DNA of 48,706 nucleotides from an uncultured Candidatus Melainabacteria bacterium (GCA_934699705.1 CAKUXD010000011.1:1-48706), one strand, 5' to 3'. Counted from the stretch's first letter, positions 17,280-25,327 are shown. Translations and numbers: made by a program. Notes: generated by a model not told the origin, from the sequence alone.

Positions 17280-18038
17280 CTAATAACTTCCTTCAATTTT
17301 TTCCATTACATCATCAGGAATATCTGCATTTGAATAAACATTTTGAACATCATCGTGTTCTTCAAGTTTATCAATTAATCTCATTAATGATGTGGCAGTT
17401 TTTTCGTCTGTAACTTCAATTGTATTTTCAGGAATTCTTGTAAATTCCGCAGTTGTATGTTCAAAACCCGCTTGTTCTAAACCTTCTGAAATTGTTTGCA
17501 AATCTGCAACTGATGTTAGAATTTTGTATTCTTCTTCATCATCGTCTAAGAAATCCTCTGCGCCTAAATTAATAGCTTCTTCAACAAGTTTATCGTAATC
17601 AACTGATTTAGGGAAAGTAATCATGCCATATTGTTTAAACATCCAGCCTACACAACCTGTTTCACCTAAATTACCATTGAATTTTGTAAAATAACTTCTG
17701 ATATCACCTGCAGTACGATTTCTGTTATCAGTCATGGCTTCGACAACAATAGCAACACCGCCTGCGCCATATCCTTCATAAGTTAATTCTTCATAATTTT
17801 CAGAAGCACCTGCACCTGTTCCTTTTTCAATAGCACGTTTAATGTTATCGTTTGGAAGTCCTGCTGCTTTTGCTTTTTCAACCGCAGTTCTTAATCGGAA
17901 ATTTGCCTTCAAATCACCGCCACCAAGTCTTGATGCTACGATTATTTCTCTTGAAAATTTTTGAAAAACTACTGCTCTTTGTGAATCAACTTTTGCTTTT
18001 TTATGCTTTGTTGTAGCCCATTTTGAATGTCCGCTCAT
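17280..18038 (-). CDS. yebC: YebC/PmpR family protein (TACO1-like)
   Basis: A 252-residue protein of the YebC family, starting MSGHSKWATTKHKKAKVDSQ, with YEGYGAGGVAIVVEAMTDNR and GETGCVGWMF. The family is annotated as a transcriptional regulator, and newer work on family members (the mitochondrial homologue TACO1) points to a role in translating difficult peptide stretches. The length matches the family. The Shine-Dalgarno is AAGGAAC. Its TAG stop runs directly into copy A of the dispersed element. Confidence 0.95.
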   Translation of the reverse strand: MSGHSKWATTKHKKAKVDSQRAVVFQKFSREIIVASRLGGGDLKANFRLRTAVEKAKAAGLPNDNIKRAIEKGTGAGASENYEELTYEGYGAGGVAIVVEAMTDNRNRTAGDIRSYFTKFNGNLGETGCVGWMFKQYGMITFPKSVDYDKLVEEAINLGAEDFLDDDEEEYKILTSVADLQTISEGLEQAGFEHTTAEFTRIPENTIEVTDEKTATSLMRLIDKLEEHDDVQNVYSNADIPDDVMEKIEGSY

Positions 18039-18140
18039 ATTTTTGTTCCTTTTAGTTAATTGTTTCTGAAAATATTATATCAAAAATAATATTTTCGACA
18101 AAATATATACAACAAATTTATTTTATGCGATAAATATTAT

Positions 18141-19232
18141 ATGGAAAATTTCGTTGAAACAAAGTATGTAACATTAGACAAAACTATTGAACTTGATTGC
18201 GGAAAATCATTAGAAAATGTAACTGTCGCTTACGAAACTTACGGAAATCTAAACGAAAATGCAGATAATGCAATCTTAATCATGCATGCATTAACAGGTG
18301 ATGCGCACGCTTGTGGATATCACAAGGGTGATAAAAAAGCTGGCTGGTGGGATAACATGATAGGTTCAGGCAAGGCTTTTGATACAGATAAGTATTTTGT
18401 AATTTGTTCAAATATTCTTGGAGGCTGTAAAGGCACAACCGGACCAAATTCAATTAATCCAAAAACTGGCAAAGAGTGGGGACTTGATTTTCCTGTTATA
18501 ACAATTGAAGATACAGTAAAAGTTCAAAAAGAATTAATTGACAGATTAGGGATAAAAAAACTGACTGTTGCAGGCGGTTCTATGGGCGGTATGCAAGTTC
18601 TTGAATGGGCGATTAAATATCCTGAAATAGTTACAAATAGTATAATTATTGCTTCTTCTGCCCGTTTATCTGCGCAAAATATTGCCTTTAATGCAGTTGG
18701 TAGAAATGCAATTCTTTCTGACCCAAATTTTAATGATGGAAATTATTATGGCAAAGAACTTCCAGAAAAAGGACTTGCAATCGCAAGAATGATAGGACAC
18801 ATAACCTATTTGTCAGACGACGCTATGCATAATAAATTCGCAAGAAAATTACAGGATAAAGATAAACCAAATTTTGACTTTAACATTGAATTTCAAGTTG
18901 AAAGTTACCTCGAACATCAAGGGCAAACCTTTGTAAACAGATTTGATGCAAATAGTTATTTATATATTACAAGAGCTTGCGATTATTTTGATATCGCGCA
19001 AAAATATTCTTCTTTAGAAAAGGCTTTTGAAAAATCAAATTCAAAATTTTTAATAATTTGTTTCTCCTCAGATTGGTTATTTCCGCCAAAACAATCCAAG
19101 GAAATTGTTAATGCATTAATGAAAACAGGCAAAGATGTTTCTTTTTTAGAAATTCAATCCCCAGCAGGTCATGATGCATTTTTACTTGAGTTTGAGGCAC
19201 AGACAAAGGTCATAAAGAGTTTTCTTAACTAA
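18141..19232 (+). CDS. metX: Homoserine O-acetyltransferase
   Basis: Acetyl-CoA-dependent activation of homoserine for methionine synthesis. The 363-residue alpha/beta hydrolase fold shows ALTGDAHACGY, the nucleophile elbow AGGSMGGMQ (S147), the Asp in SSDWLFPP and the catalytic His in SPAGHDAFLLE. True MetX and succinyl-specific MetX cannot be separated here. metY at 38597 uses the acetyl ester. There is no Shine-Dalgarno, and a TGC-GATAAA extended -10-like box ends six bases before the ATG, so it may be leaderless. Two internal fragments of this gene recur upstream of the second flagellin. Confidence 0.94.
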   Translation: MENFVETKYVTLDKTIELDCGKSLENVTVAYETYGNLNENADNAILIMHALTGDAHACGYHKGDKKAGWWDNMIGSGKAFDTDKYFVICSNILGGCKGTTGPNSINPKTGKEWGLDFPVITIEDTVKVQKELIDRLGIKKLTVAGGSMGGMQVLEWAIKYPEIVTNSIIIASSARLSAQNIAFNAVGRNAILSDPNFNDGNYYGKELPEKGLAIARMIGHITYLSDDAMHNKFARKLQDKDKPNFDFNIEFQVESYLEHQGQTFVNRFDANSYLYITRACDYFDIAQKYSSLEKAFEKSNSKFLIICFSSDWLFPPKQSKEIVNALMKTGKDVSFLEIQSPAGHDAFLLEFEAQTKVIKSFLN

Positions 19233-19393
19233 CTTTTAGCCTTTCAAATTTGCTGTAAGACAATAAGTGTAAGATTAATACTTGTTTCGTAAACGATTGT
19301 AACGATAAGTTCATCATGCTGTTATAAAAAAATTTTTCCGTGGAATAATCATAATATACATAAGATATATGTGTATATGTTGTCAAGCTAACC

Positions 19394-19453
19394 GTTACGT
19401 ACAAGCGTAACAGTACACTGCAAGGATGTAGTGTATCAATCACGAAAGGAGAT
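19394..19453 (+). promoter_or_regulatory. Flagellin-1 leader: two hairpins and two GGA sites, CsrA-like
   Basis: Hairpin 1 is GTTACG/CGTAAC (19394-19399, 19406-19411). Hairpin 2 is TACACTGC/GTAGTGTA (19414-19421, 19428-19435) presenting the loop AAGGAT. Around that loop CTGCAAGGATGT matches the CsrA SELEX consensus RUACARGGAUGU at 10 of 12 positions. A second GGA lies in the Shine-Dalgarno AAAGGAGAT (19445-19453). In flagellin 2 hairpin 1 changes one pair from C-G to T-A. Confidence 0.65.
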
Positions 19454-19458
19454 CTATT

Positions 19459-20301
19459 ATGGCAATTACAGTAAACACAAACATTCCATCGTTAACAGCA
19501 CAAAAAGCATTGAACAGCGCTACAAACAAGATGAACACTGCAATGGAACGCATGTCCACAGGTTTGAAAATTAATTCATCAAAAGATGACGCTGCAGGTT
19601 TGGCAGTATCAACAAACTTGGATTACAAAGTATCATCATTAAAAGTAGCTCAAAACAACGCTCAAATGGGTGCTTCAATGTTGGATACAACCGAAGGTGT
19701 TATGACTACAATTTCTGACAACTTAGTTCGTGTTAGAGATTTGGTTGAACAAGCTGCAAACGGTACTTATGGTGCAGATGCATTGGCTGCAATCAACACA
19801 GAAATTAAAGCAAGATTGGGCGAAATTGATCGTGTTGCTGCATCAACTGACTTCAACGGTAAAAAACTTTTAGACGGTTCAATTAAAGATGATATCGTTC
19901 TTCAAGTTGGTATTACTAAAGATGATGCTGAACAAATTAAAATTAGCAAAGATTTGTTTAAAAAAGCAACAGCAAGCGCTTTAATGGGTGAAAACGCGAA
20001 ATTTGCAAATTTAACAGATGCTGCTGCTGCTCGTGCTTTCTTAGAAAAAGTTGACACTGCTATTACAGCTATTACAGACCGTAAGACTCAAATCGGTGGT
20101 GTTCAAGCTGCTATCACATCAGCAATGGATTCAGCTCACGTTATGCAAACAAACTTAACATCTGCAAGTTCATTGATTAAAGACGCAGATATCGCTGAAG
20201 AATCTTCAAACTACATCAAACAACAAATTCTTCAACAAACATCTGCAAGTTTGTTAGCAACAGCAAACCAAGCTCCATCAATCGCATTAAACTTAGTTTA
20301 A
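19459..20301 (+). CDS. Flagellin 1
   Basis: A 280-residue filament subunit. The conserved N-terminal D0/D1 part (ITVNTNIPSLTAQKALN onward, about 1-145) and the C-terminal D1/D0 part (about 200-280, ending QAPSIALNLV) are joined by a short variable centre. The outer D2/D3 domains are absent, so it is a short flagellin like Bacillus Hag. It would be exported without a signal peptide. It forms a tandem pair with flagellin 2: the ends are nearly identical, and the middle (about 150-200) differs. It has a CsrA-like leader and a strong terminator. It is not adjacent to the other flagellar genes of the window. Confidence 0.97.
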   Translation: MAITVNTNIPSLTAQKALNSATNKMNTAMERMSTGLKINSSKDDAAGLAVSTNLDYKVSSLKVAQNNAQMGASMLDTTEGVMTTISDNLVRVRDLVEQAANGTYGADALAAINTEIKARLGEIDRVAASTDFNGKKLLDGSIKDDIVLQVGITKDDAEQIKISKDLFKKATASALMGENAKFANLTDAAAARAFLEKVDTAITAITDRKTQIGGVQAAITSAMDSAHVMQTNLTSASSLIKDADIAEESSNYIKQQILQQTSASLLATANQAPSIALNLV

Positions 20302-20336
20302 TCGAATGTTTGAAGTTTGATTATATCTTCAAGGTT

Positions 20337-20370
20337 AAAGCCCGAAAGCTTCGCTTTCGGGCTTTTTTTT
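20337..20370 (+). terminator. Flagellin-1 intrinsic terminator
   Basis: A 13-bp GC-rich stem AAAGCCCGAAAGC / GCTTTCGGGCTTT with loop TTC and eight T in a row at the end. It is identical to the flagellin-2 terminator. Confidence 0.95.
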
Positions 20371-20389
20371 ACGCGAGCGAGTAAGACAT

Positions 20390-20522
20390 GGATTTTCGGT
20401 AGGGCGCCGTGTGAGCGTATGCGAACCCAGCCCGTAAGAGCAAATAGCCTTTTTGAGCGCTAATTTGAGCAAAGCGAAAATTAAAAGCGAAAATACAAAG
20501 GCTATGCGTACCCGAATAATCC
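20390..20522 (+). repeat. Dispersed three-helix element, copy B (3' of flagellin 1)
   Basis: A 133-nt element in the same orientation as the upstream gene. P1: GGATTTTCGG / CCGAATAATCC. P2: GGGC / GCCC (copy A has GGGT / ACCC). P3: ATAGCCTTT / AAAGGCTAT (copy A has ...TTA / TAA...). It is flanked by GAGCGAGTAAGACAT, which also precedes copy C. Confidence 0.8.
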
Positions 20523-20550
20523 AAGACGTGCGAATGAGCGAGTAAGACAT

Positions 20551-20655
20551 GGATTTTCGATAGGGTGAAGTGAGTGAAACGAGCGAAACCCGTCAGAGCA
20601 AATAGCCTTGTTTGAACGTTAATTTGAGTGTAACGAAAATTAAAAGCGAAAATGC
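20551..20655 (+). repeat. Dispersed element, copy C, truncated at a metX junction
   Basis: Starts GGATTTTCGATAGGGTGAAG, carries P2 of the copy-A type (GGGT / ACCC) and the 5' arm of P3. It is cut at GCGAAAATGC, where the sequence passes into a metX fragment. The 3' arms of P3 and P1 are missing, so the fold cannot form. Confidence 0.75.
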
Positions 20656-20694
20656 AGATAATTTGTCAGACGACGATATGCATAATAAATTTGC
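20647..20694 (+). pseudogene. metX: Two fused internal fragments of metX (duplication scar)
   Basis: 20647-20662 equals metX 18254-18269 (16 of 16). 20661-20694 matches metX 18808-18841 (32 of 34, one mismatch belonging to the next junction). The sequence then continues as a copy of the flagellin-1 upstream region (from 19246). Junctions show 9-, 2- and 5-nt shared bases. It is noncoding debris of a tandem duplication. Confidence 0.85.
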
Positions 20695-20834
20695 TATAAA
20701 ACAACAAGTGTAATATAAATACTTGTTTTGTAAACGATTGTAACGATAACTTCATCATGCTGTTATGAAAAAATTTTTCCGTGGAATAATCATAATATAC
20801 ATAAGATATATGTGTATATGTTGTCAAGCTAACC

Positions 20835-20894
20835 GTTATGCGCAAGCATAACAGTACACTGCAAGGATGTAGTGTATCAATCACGAAAGGAGAT
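20835..20894 (+). promoter_or_regulatory. Flagellin-2 leader: two hairpins and two GGA sites, CsrA-like
   Basis: Same layout as flagellin 1. Hairpin 1 is GTTATG/CATAAC (20835-20840, 20847-20852), one base pair swapped relative to flagellin 1 on both arms. Hairpin 2 presents AAGGAT, and the Shine-Dalgarno AAAGGAGAT sits at 20886-20894. The conserved block extends upstream for more than 150 bases. I cannot fix the promoter. Confidence 0.65.
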
Positions 20895-20899
20895 CTATT

Positions 20900-21736
20900 A
20901 TGGCAATTACAGTAAACACAAACATTCCATCGTTAACAGCACAAAAAGCATTGAACAATGCTACAAGCAAGATGAACACTGCAATGCAACGCATGTCCAC
21001 AGGTTTGAAAATCAATTCATCAAAAGATGACGCTGCAGGTTTGGCAGTATCAACAAACTTGGATTACAAAGTATCATCATTGAAAGTAGCTCAAAGCAAC
21101 GCTCAAATGGGTGCTTCAATGTTGGATACAACAGAAGGTGTTATGACTACAATTTCTGACAACTTAGTTCGTGTTAGAGATTTGGTTGAACAAGCTGCAA
21201 ATGGTACTTATGGTGCAGATGCAATGAAAGCAATTAACACAGAAATTAAAGCCAGATTGGGCGAAATTGATCGTGTTGCTGCTTCAACTGACTTCAATGG
21301 TAAAAAACTTTTAAACGGTTCAATTGGCGAAGATATCGTTCTTCAAGTTGGTATTACTCACAGTGATGCTGAACAAATTAAAGTAGCAAAAGGATTGTTC
21401 GCTGATGCAAAATCAGAAACATTATTGGGTGAAGCATTTACAGAATTTACAAAAGATTCAGAAGCTCGTGCTTTCTTAGAAAAAGTTGACACTGCTATTA
21501 ATACTATTACAGACCGTAAAACTCAAATCGGTGGTGTTCAAGCTGCTATCACATCAGCAATGGATTCAGCTCACGTTATGCAAACAAACTTAACATCTGC
21601 AAGTTCATTGATTAAAGACGCAGATATCGCTGAAGAATCTTCAAACTACATCAAACAACAAATTCTTCAACAAACATCTGCAAGTTTGTTAGCAACAGCA
21701 AACCAAGCTCCATCAATCGCATTAAACTTAGTTTAA
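20900..21736 (+). CDS. Flagellin 2
   Basis: A 278-residue flagellin, paralogue of flagellin 1 1.4 kb upstream. Residues 1-145 differ at only a handful of sites (for example S/N, E/Q, N/S and the AMKAIN block). The centre (about 150-195) is clearly different and two residues shorter. From base 21521 to the end of the terminator it is identical to flagellin 1, which points to recent gene conversion. Both copies keep full secretion and polymerisation ends, so both should be functional, and the filament may be mixed. Confidence 0.97.
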   Translation: MAITVNTNIPSLTAQKALNNATSKMNTAMQRMSTGLKINSSKDDAAGLAVSTNLDYKVSSLKVAQSNAQMGASMLDTTEGVMTTISDNLVRVRDLVEQAANGTYGADAMKAINTEIKARLGEIDRVAASTDFNGKKLLNGSIGEDIVLQVGITHSDAEQIKVAKGLFADAKSETLLGEAFTEFTKDSEARAFLEKVDTAINTITDRKTQIGGVQAAITSAMDSAHVMQTNLTSASSLIKDADIAEESSNYIKQQILQQTSASLLATANQAPSIALNLV

Positions 21737-21771
21737 TCGAATGTTTGAAGTTTGATTATATCTTCAAGGTT

Positions 21772-21804
21772 AAAGCCCGAAAGCTTCGCTTTCGGGCTTT
21801 TTTT
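21772..21804 (+). terminator. Flagellin-2 intrinsic terminator
   Basis: The same 13-bp AAAGCCCGAAAGC stem, TTC loop and T-run as flagellin 1. It is followed immediately by copy D of the dispersed element. Confidence 0.95.
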
Positions 21805-21937
21805 GGATTTTCGGTAGGGCGCCGTGTGAGCGTATGCGAACCCAGCCCGTAAGAGCAAATAGCCTTTTTAAGCGCTAATTTGAGCAAAGCGAAAATTAAA
21901 AGCGAAAATACAAAGGCTATGCGTACCCGAATAATCC
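21805..21937 (+). repeat. Dispersed three-helix element, copy D (3' of flagellin 2)
   Basis: Near-identical to copy B (133 nt, GGGC/GCCC P2, ATAGCCTTT/AAAGGCTAT P3), starting directly at the end of the flagellin-2 T-run. A further 5' fragment, GTAAGACATGGATTTTCG (21957-21974), follows before unique sequence. Confidence 0.8.
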
Positions 21938-22010
21938 AAGACGCGCGAGTGAGCGAGTAAGACATGGATTTTCGACTCTGCCGAACAGAACAATTAATAA
22001 TTGCGGACTA

Positions 22011-23243
22011 TTATAAATCTTTATGACAAAAATGCTTTTTGCCTTCAACGTAATCTTTTACGATATGTCCATTTCCAATTAATTTATATTTATAAATAGT
22101 TAAACCTTCTAAACCAACAGGGCCTCGTGCGTGTGTTTTATTTGTTGAAATTCCAACTTCTGCACCAAAACCGTATCTAAAACCGTCTGCAAAACGAGTT
22201 GAAACATTATGATAAACTCCAGCTGAATCTACTTTTTGCATAAATTTATCCGCATTTTCAGCGTTTTCTGTCAAAATACAATCTGTATGGCCTGAACCAT
22301 AAGTATTTATATGATTTATTGCCTCATCAAGATTTTTTACTGTTTTATATGCTAAAGTTTTATCGCCATGTTCAAAAGCCCAAATTTCAGGATTTGCAAC
22401 AAGTGTTATTTCGGCTTTTTTTAATTCTTTTAACAAATCCTCTTTTTGTGTAAAGTTTTCATGGATTAATAAAGTTTCAACCGCGTTACAAGCGCTTGGA
22501 TATTGAGTTTTTGAGTCGATAATTACTTTTTTTGCTTTTTCAAAATCAGCGTTTTCATCGACAAAAATATGGCAAATTCCATCGGCATGTCCCAAAACAG
22601 GAATTTTTGTATTCTCTTTAATAAATTTTACTAACTTATTTCCACCGCGAGGGATAATTAAATCAATATATTTGTCGCATTTTAGCATTTCATTAACTTC
22701 GTCGTGCGTAAAAATTTGCGATAATGCGTTTTTTGGAAAATTTTCAACTTTTTCTAATGCTGAATTTATTATTGATAAAATCGTTTTGTTCGTGTTTACA
22801 GACTCTTTACCGCCTTTTAGAAGAACTGCATTAGATGATTTTATTGCAAGTGAAGAAATTTGCGCAATAACATCAGGTCTTGCTTCAAAAATAATTCCAA
22901 TAACACCAATTGGACAAGAAATTTTATATAAATTCAAACCATTATCAAGTTGTCTGGCTAAAAGTGTCTTGCCAATTGGATTTTCAAGTAACACAACATC
23001 TCTAATGCCTTGTATCATATCGCGCATTTTATTTTCATCTAATTTTAAGCGATTATAAACAGAAGGAGATACGTTATCTTTTGCTTGCTCCAAATCCAAA
23101 TTATTAGCTTCAAATATTTTTTCTTTGTTCAATTCAAGAGCCTCTGCAATATTTAAAAGAGCTTCATTTTTAATATCCGTCGTTAATTCTGCCATTTCAA
23201 GACTTGCAGTTTTGGCTTGTTTCACAATATTTTCAAAATCCAT
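22011..23243 (-). CDS. proA: Gamma-glutamyl phosphate reductase
   Basis: Second enzyme of proline synthesis, reducing gamma-glutamyl phosphate with NADPH to the semialdehyde. The 410-residue aldehyde-dehydrogenase-fold protein shows PIGVIGIIFEARPDVIAQ, LKGGKESVNTN, LIIPRGGNKLVKFI, the catalytic Cys in YPSACNAVETLL, and ARGPVGLEGLTIYKY near the end. It lies nine bases downstream of proB. GGATATAA is a weak Shine-Dalgarno. Confidence 0.96.
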   Translation of the reverse strand: MDFENIVKQAKTASLEMAELTTDIKNEALLNIAEALELNKEKIFEANNLDLEQAKDNVSPSVYNRLKLDENKMRDMIQGIRDVVLLENPIGKTLLARQLDNGLNLYKISCPIGVIGIIFEARPDVIAQISSLAIKSSNAVLLKGGKESVNTNKTILSIINSALEKVENFPKNALSQIFTHDEVNEMLKCDKYIDLIIPRGGNKLVKFIKENTKIPVLGHADGICHIFVDENADFEKAKKVIIDSKTQYPSACNAVETLLIHENFTQKEDLLKELKKAEITLVANPEIWAFEHGDKTLAYKTVKNLDEAINHINTYGSGHTDCILTENAENADKFMQKVDSAGVYHNVSTRFADGFRYGFGAEVGISTNKTHARGPVGLEGLTIYKYKLIGNGHIVKDYVEGKKHFCHKDL

Positions 23244-23252
23244 AATTATATC

Positions 23253-24395
23253 CTATAAAATAGTAATGTTATCGCGAGTTACAATAGCGTCGTAATTTTT
23301 ATATCCTAAAATTTTTAAAATTTCATCAGAATGACAACCTAAAATTTTTGAGCATGCTTCTGAATTGTAATTCACCATTCCACGAGCAAATTCTTGATTA
23401 TTTTCGTCTAAAATTGAAATAACTTCGCCTTTTTTAAAATCATTTATCACTTGTGTAACCCCAATTGGCAAAAGGCTGGAATCTTTTTCTAAAACTGCTT
23501 TTTTAGCACCTTCATTTACAACAATTTTTCCAATAATATTTGTTGCATAACCAATCCAGCGTTTTTTACCAGAAAGGCTTTCGTCAGTCGGCAAAAACAT
23601 TGTGCCTACGTCATTAGCATTGAAAATTTCGTTTATAACGCGTGGTAATTTGCCGTTTGCAATCAAAACCTTACCGCCAAAGCGAGTTACTTGTTTTGCA
23701 GCTTCAAGTTTTGTTTTCATTCCACCACGACCGCCGTCAGATACGCCAGAAGCTAATTCTAGGATTTCATCAGTAACATCTTGAACTTCTTTGATAATTT
23801 TTGCGTCAGGATTTGTTTTTGGATTACTGTCATAAAGCCCGTTTACATCAGATAAAATTATTAATAAATCAGCGTCTAATTCACTTGCAACAAGTGCAGA
23901 AAGTTTATCGTTATCTGAGAAACAAACATGCGCATCTTTATATAAAGTTTCTAATTCTAAAGTTGAAACGGTATCATTTTGATTAATAACAGGAACTGCG
24001 CCCAATTCCAACAAACGATTTAATGTATTTCTTAAATTCAGATATCTTTTTCTTTGTGCAAAATCATCTTCAATCAAAAGAACTTGCGCTGTATTAACGC
24101 CATAAGCCTCAAATCCGTCTTCGTAAATAGACATTAATTTTGATTGTCCAATCGCAGCACATGCCTGTTTTAAAACGATATCGTCAGATTTTTCCACGCC
24201 AAGTTTTTTTCTACCCAAGCCAACTGCGCCAGAAGTAACCAGAATAACCTCTTTACCCTGTTTAACTAATTTCGAAATATCTTCAATATAAGAATAAAGG
24301 CGCGGAAGCGAAGCTTCTCCGTCGTCATTCCTTAAAACATTTGTGCCTAATTTGATTACAATTCTCTTTGCGTTTATAAAGTCTTGTCGGTTCAT
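23253..24395 (-). CDS. proB: Glutamate 5-kinase with PUA domain
   Basis: First enzyme of proline synthesis. The amino-acid kinase domain (about 1-260) shows IVIKLGTNVLRNDDGEAS, VTSGAVGLGRKKLG, VINQNDTVST, FSDNDKLSALVA and SDGGRGGMKTKLEAA. The C-terminal PUA domain (about 280-360) includes KGEVISILDENNQEFARG. The 380 residues fit the PUA-containing form, which is usually proline-inhibited. It sits in an operon with proA downstream and an unknown gene five bases upstream. Confidence 0.96.
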   Translation of the reverse strand: MNRQDFINAKRIVIKLGTNVLRNDDGEASLPRLYSYIEDISKLVKQGKEVILVTSGAVGLGRKKLGVEKSDDIVLKQACAAIGQSKLMSIYEDGFEAYGVNTAQVLLIEDDFAQRKRYLNLRNTLNRLLELGAVPVINQNDTVSTLELETLYKDAHVCFSDNDKLSALVASELDADLLIILSDVNGLYDSNPKTNPDAKIIKEVQDVTDEILELASGVSDGGRGGMKTKLEAAKQVTRFGGKVLIANGKLPRVINEIFNANDVGTMFLPTDESLSGKKRWIGYATNIIGKIVVNEGAKKAVLEKDSSLLPIGVTQVINDFKKGEVISILDENNQEFARGMVNYNSEACSKILGCHSDEILKILGYKNYDAIVTRDNITIL

Positions 24396-24400
24396 AATTC

Positions 24401-24853
24401 TTATTTATAAAATTTTGTGATTTCTTCAAAATATTTGTCTAAAGCTTTGTAGCCGTTATATATTTCATTTGGAATATTAACATAAGCACTTGCGCTTATA
24501 TTTTTCAATTCTTTAGCTCTGATTATCATAATGTCATTTGCATCTTCAACTAATGCTTGATTTTGAGCCGTTGACCACTTTTTCAAAAATTCAATTTCTT
24601 CATTCATTTTTTGAATTGTAGTTCCTTCAAGTGGAGCCATGTCGTATTTTTTTAATAATTCATACTCTGATAAAGTTACAGTTGCTTTCACAGTATGAAA
24701 ATTATACATTCTTTTTATAACAACATAATTGTCTGCAACACGTTTGTGAAAAGGCGGTACAGAATTTTTTGCTAATAAAATTGACCTTAATAAAGCTGCC
24801 CCAACATCATCATTAAAGTTAATTGTATTATTTTTTAAACTAGTTTCATTCAT
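24401..24853 (-). CDS. Unknown protein upstream of proBA
   Basis: About 150 residues, predicted mostly helical and soluble, with no motif I recognise. The tail (DANDIMIIRAKELKNISASA, then YKALDKYFEEITKFY) is amphipathic. Two starts are possible. The ATG at 24862 is only two bases from the Shine-Dalgarno AAGGGG, so I prefer the second ATG (24853, MNETSLKN), 11 bases away. It ends five bases before proB, so it is probably cotranscribed. A 12-bp inverted repeat lies about 55-85 bases upstream. Confidence 0.6.
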   Translation of the reverse strand: MNETSLKNNTINFNDDVGAALLRSILLAKNSVPPFHKRVADNYVVIKRMYNFHTVKATVTLSEYELLKKYDMAPLEGTTIQKMNEEIEFLKKWSTAQNQALVEDANDIMIIRAKELKNISASAYVNIPNEIYNGYKALDKYFEEITKFYK

Positions 24854-24917
24854 TTTTAACATTTCCCCTTAGTTCAATAATAACTTGCTAAAAACGATTT
24901 GTCATTTGTTTATTTAT

Positions 24918-24946
24918 TATTGTTACAAACATTATTTGTAACAATA
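24918..24946. promoter_or_regulatory. Perfect 12-bp inverted repeat between divergent genes, possible operator
   Basis: TATTGTTACAAA (24918-24929), 5-nt spacer CATTA, TTTGTAACAATA (24935-24946). There is no T-run, so it is not an obvious terminator. It lies between the unknown-proBA operon and the sigma-28 promoter, 24 bases upstream of the latter's -35. A dimeric repressor site is plausible. Confidence 0.5.
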
Positions 24947-24969
24947 TGTAAACAAAAAACATAAAAAGC

Positions 24970-24997
24970 TAAAGTTTGAAAAAAAGTCTGCCGATAA
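24970..24997 (+). promoter_or_regulatory. Near-perfect sigma-28 (FliA) promoter
   Basis: TAAAGTTT (24970-24977) and GCCGATAA (24990-24997) are both exact matches to the enterobacterial FliA octamers, with a 12-nt spacer (consensus 11). The predicted start is near 25005. The first gene downstream is the 51-codon ORF at 25050. Confidence 0.8.
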
Positions 24998-25049
24998 AAA
25001 GTATGTAAGTTAAATCAAATTTCATAAATCAAATGAAAGGAATGTGTAT

Positions 25050-25205
25050 ATGTTAAAAAAAATCGAAACTCCAAGTTGCAATATTTATAATGGCGTAGAA
25101 TTTATTTTAAGAGGCGCTAAAAAAAGACGTTCAATGGCTATGGCTAATGCTAGAATGATGAACGCAGAAACAAGTTTTCAACAAAAATTGGTTGCGGTTA
25201 AATAG
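25050..25205 (+). CDS. Small protein (51 aa) in a sigma-28 transcript
   Basis: The ATG at 25050 is preceded by GAAAGGAA (25035-25042) at good spacing. The frame encodes 51 residues, MLKKIETPSCNIYNGVEF first, then a basic stretch (RGAKKRRS) and a Met/Ala-rich helix (MAMANARMMNAE), ending KLVAVK. It has one cysteine and no membrane segment. It follows a sigma-28 promoter and precedes an intrinsic terminator, giving a predicted transcript of about 350 nt. It is too short for a typical FlgM, and I know no family. The RBS and promoter argue it is real, but the transcript could also act as RNA. Confidence 0.65.
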   Translation: MLKKIETPSCNIYNGVEFILRGAKKRRSMAMANARMMNAETSFQQKLVAVK

Positions 25206-25327
25206 ACAAACCAAATTGGTTAACGCGTACGGTCAACGGTAGTGATTAAATAGTGTAGAAGAAAATGGCTGTATGTGTAAATATTAAGAGATTGTGAGAT
25301 AGTTAAGATAGTTGAGAGTTTTTTATC

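Noticed and set aside
19282..19308. Possible sigma-28 promoter of flagellin 1 (AACGATAA at 19301-19308)
   Set aside because: The -10-like octamer is fair, but no TAAA-type -35 lies at the right distance, and the site is about 150 bases before the ATG. Not supportable without start mapping.
20335..20550. 71-residue frame on the minus strand across the dispersed element
   Set aside because: It has no Shine-Dalgarno, covers a flagellin terminator and the repeat, and recurs only because the repeat recurs. The covarying helices explain the conservation better than coding.
25237..25300. A ten-codon frame (ATGGCTGTATGT...) in the 3' part of the sigma-28 transcript
   Set aside because: No Shine-Dalgarno and too short to support.
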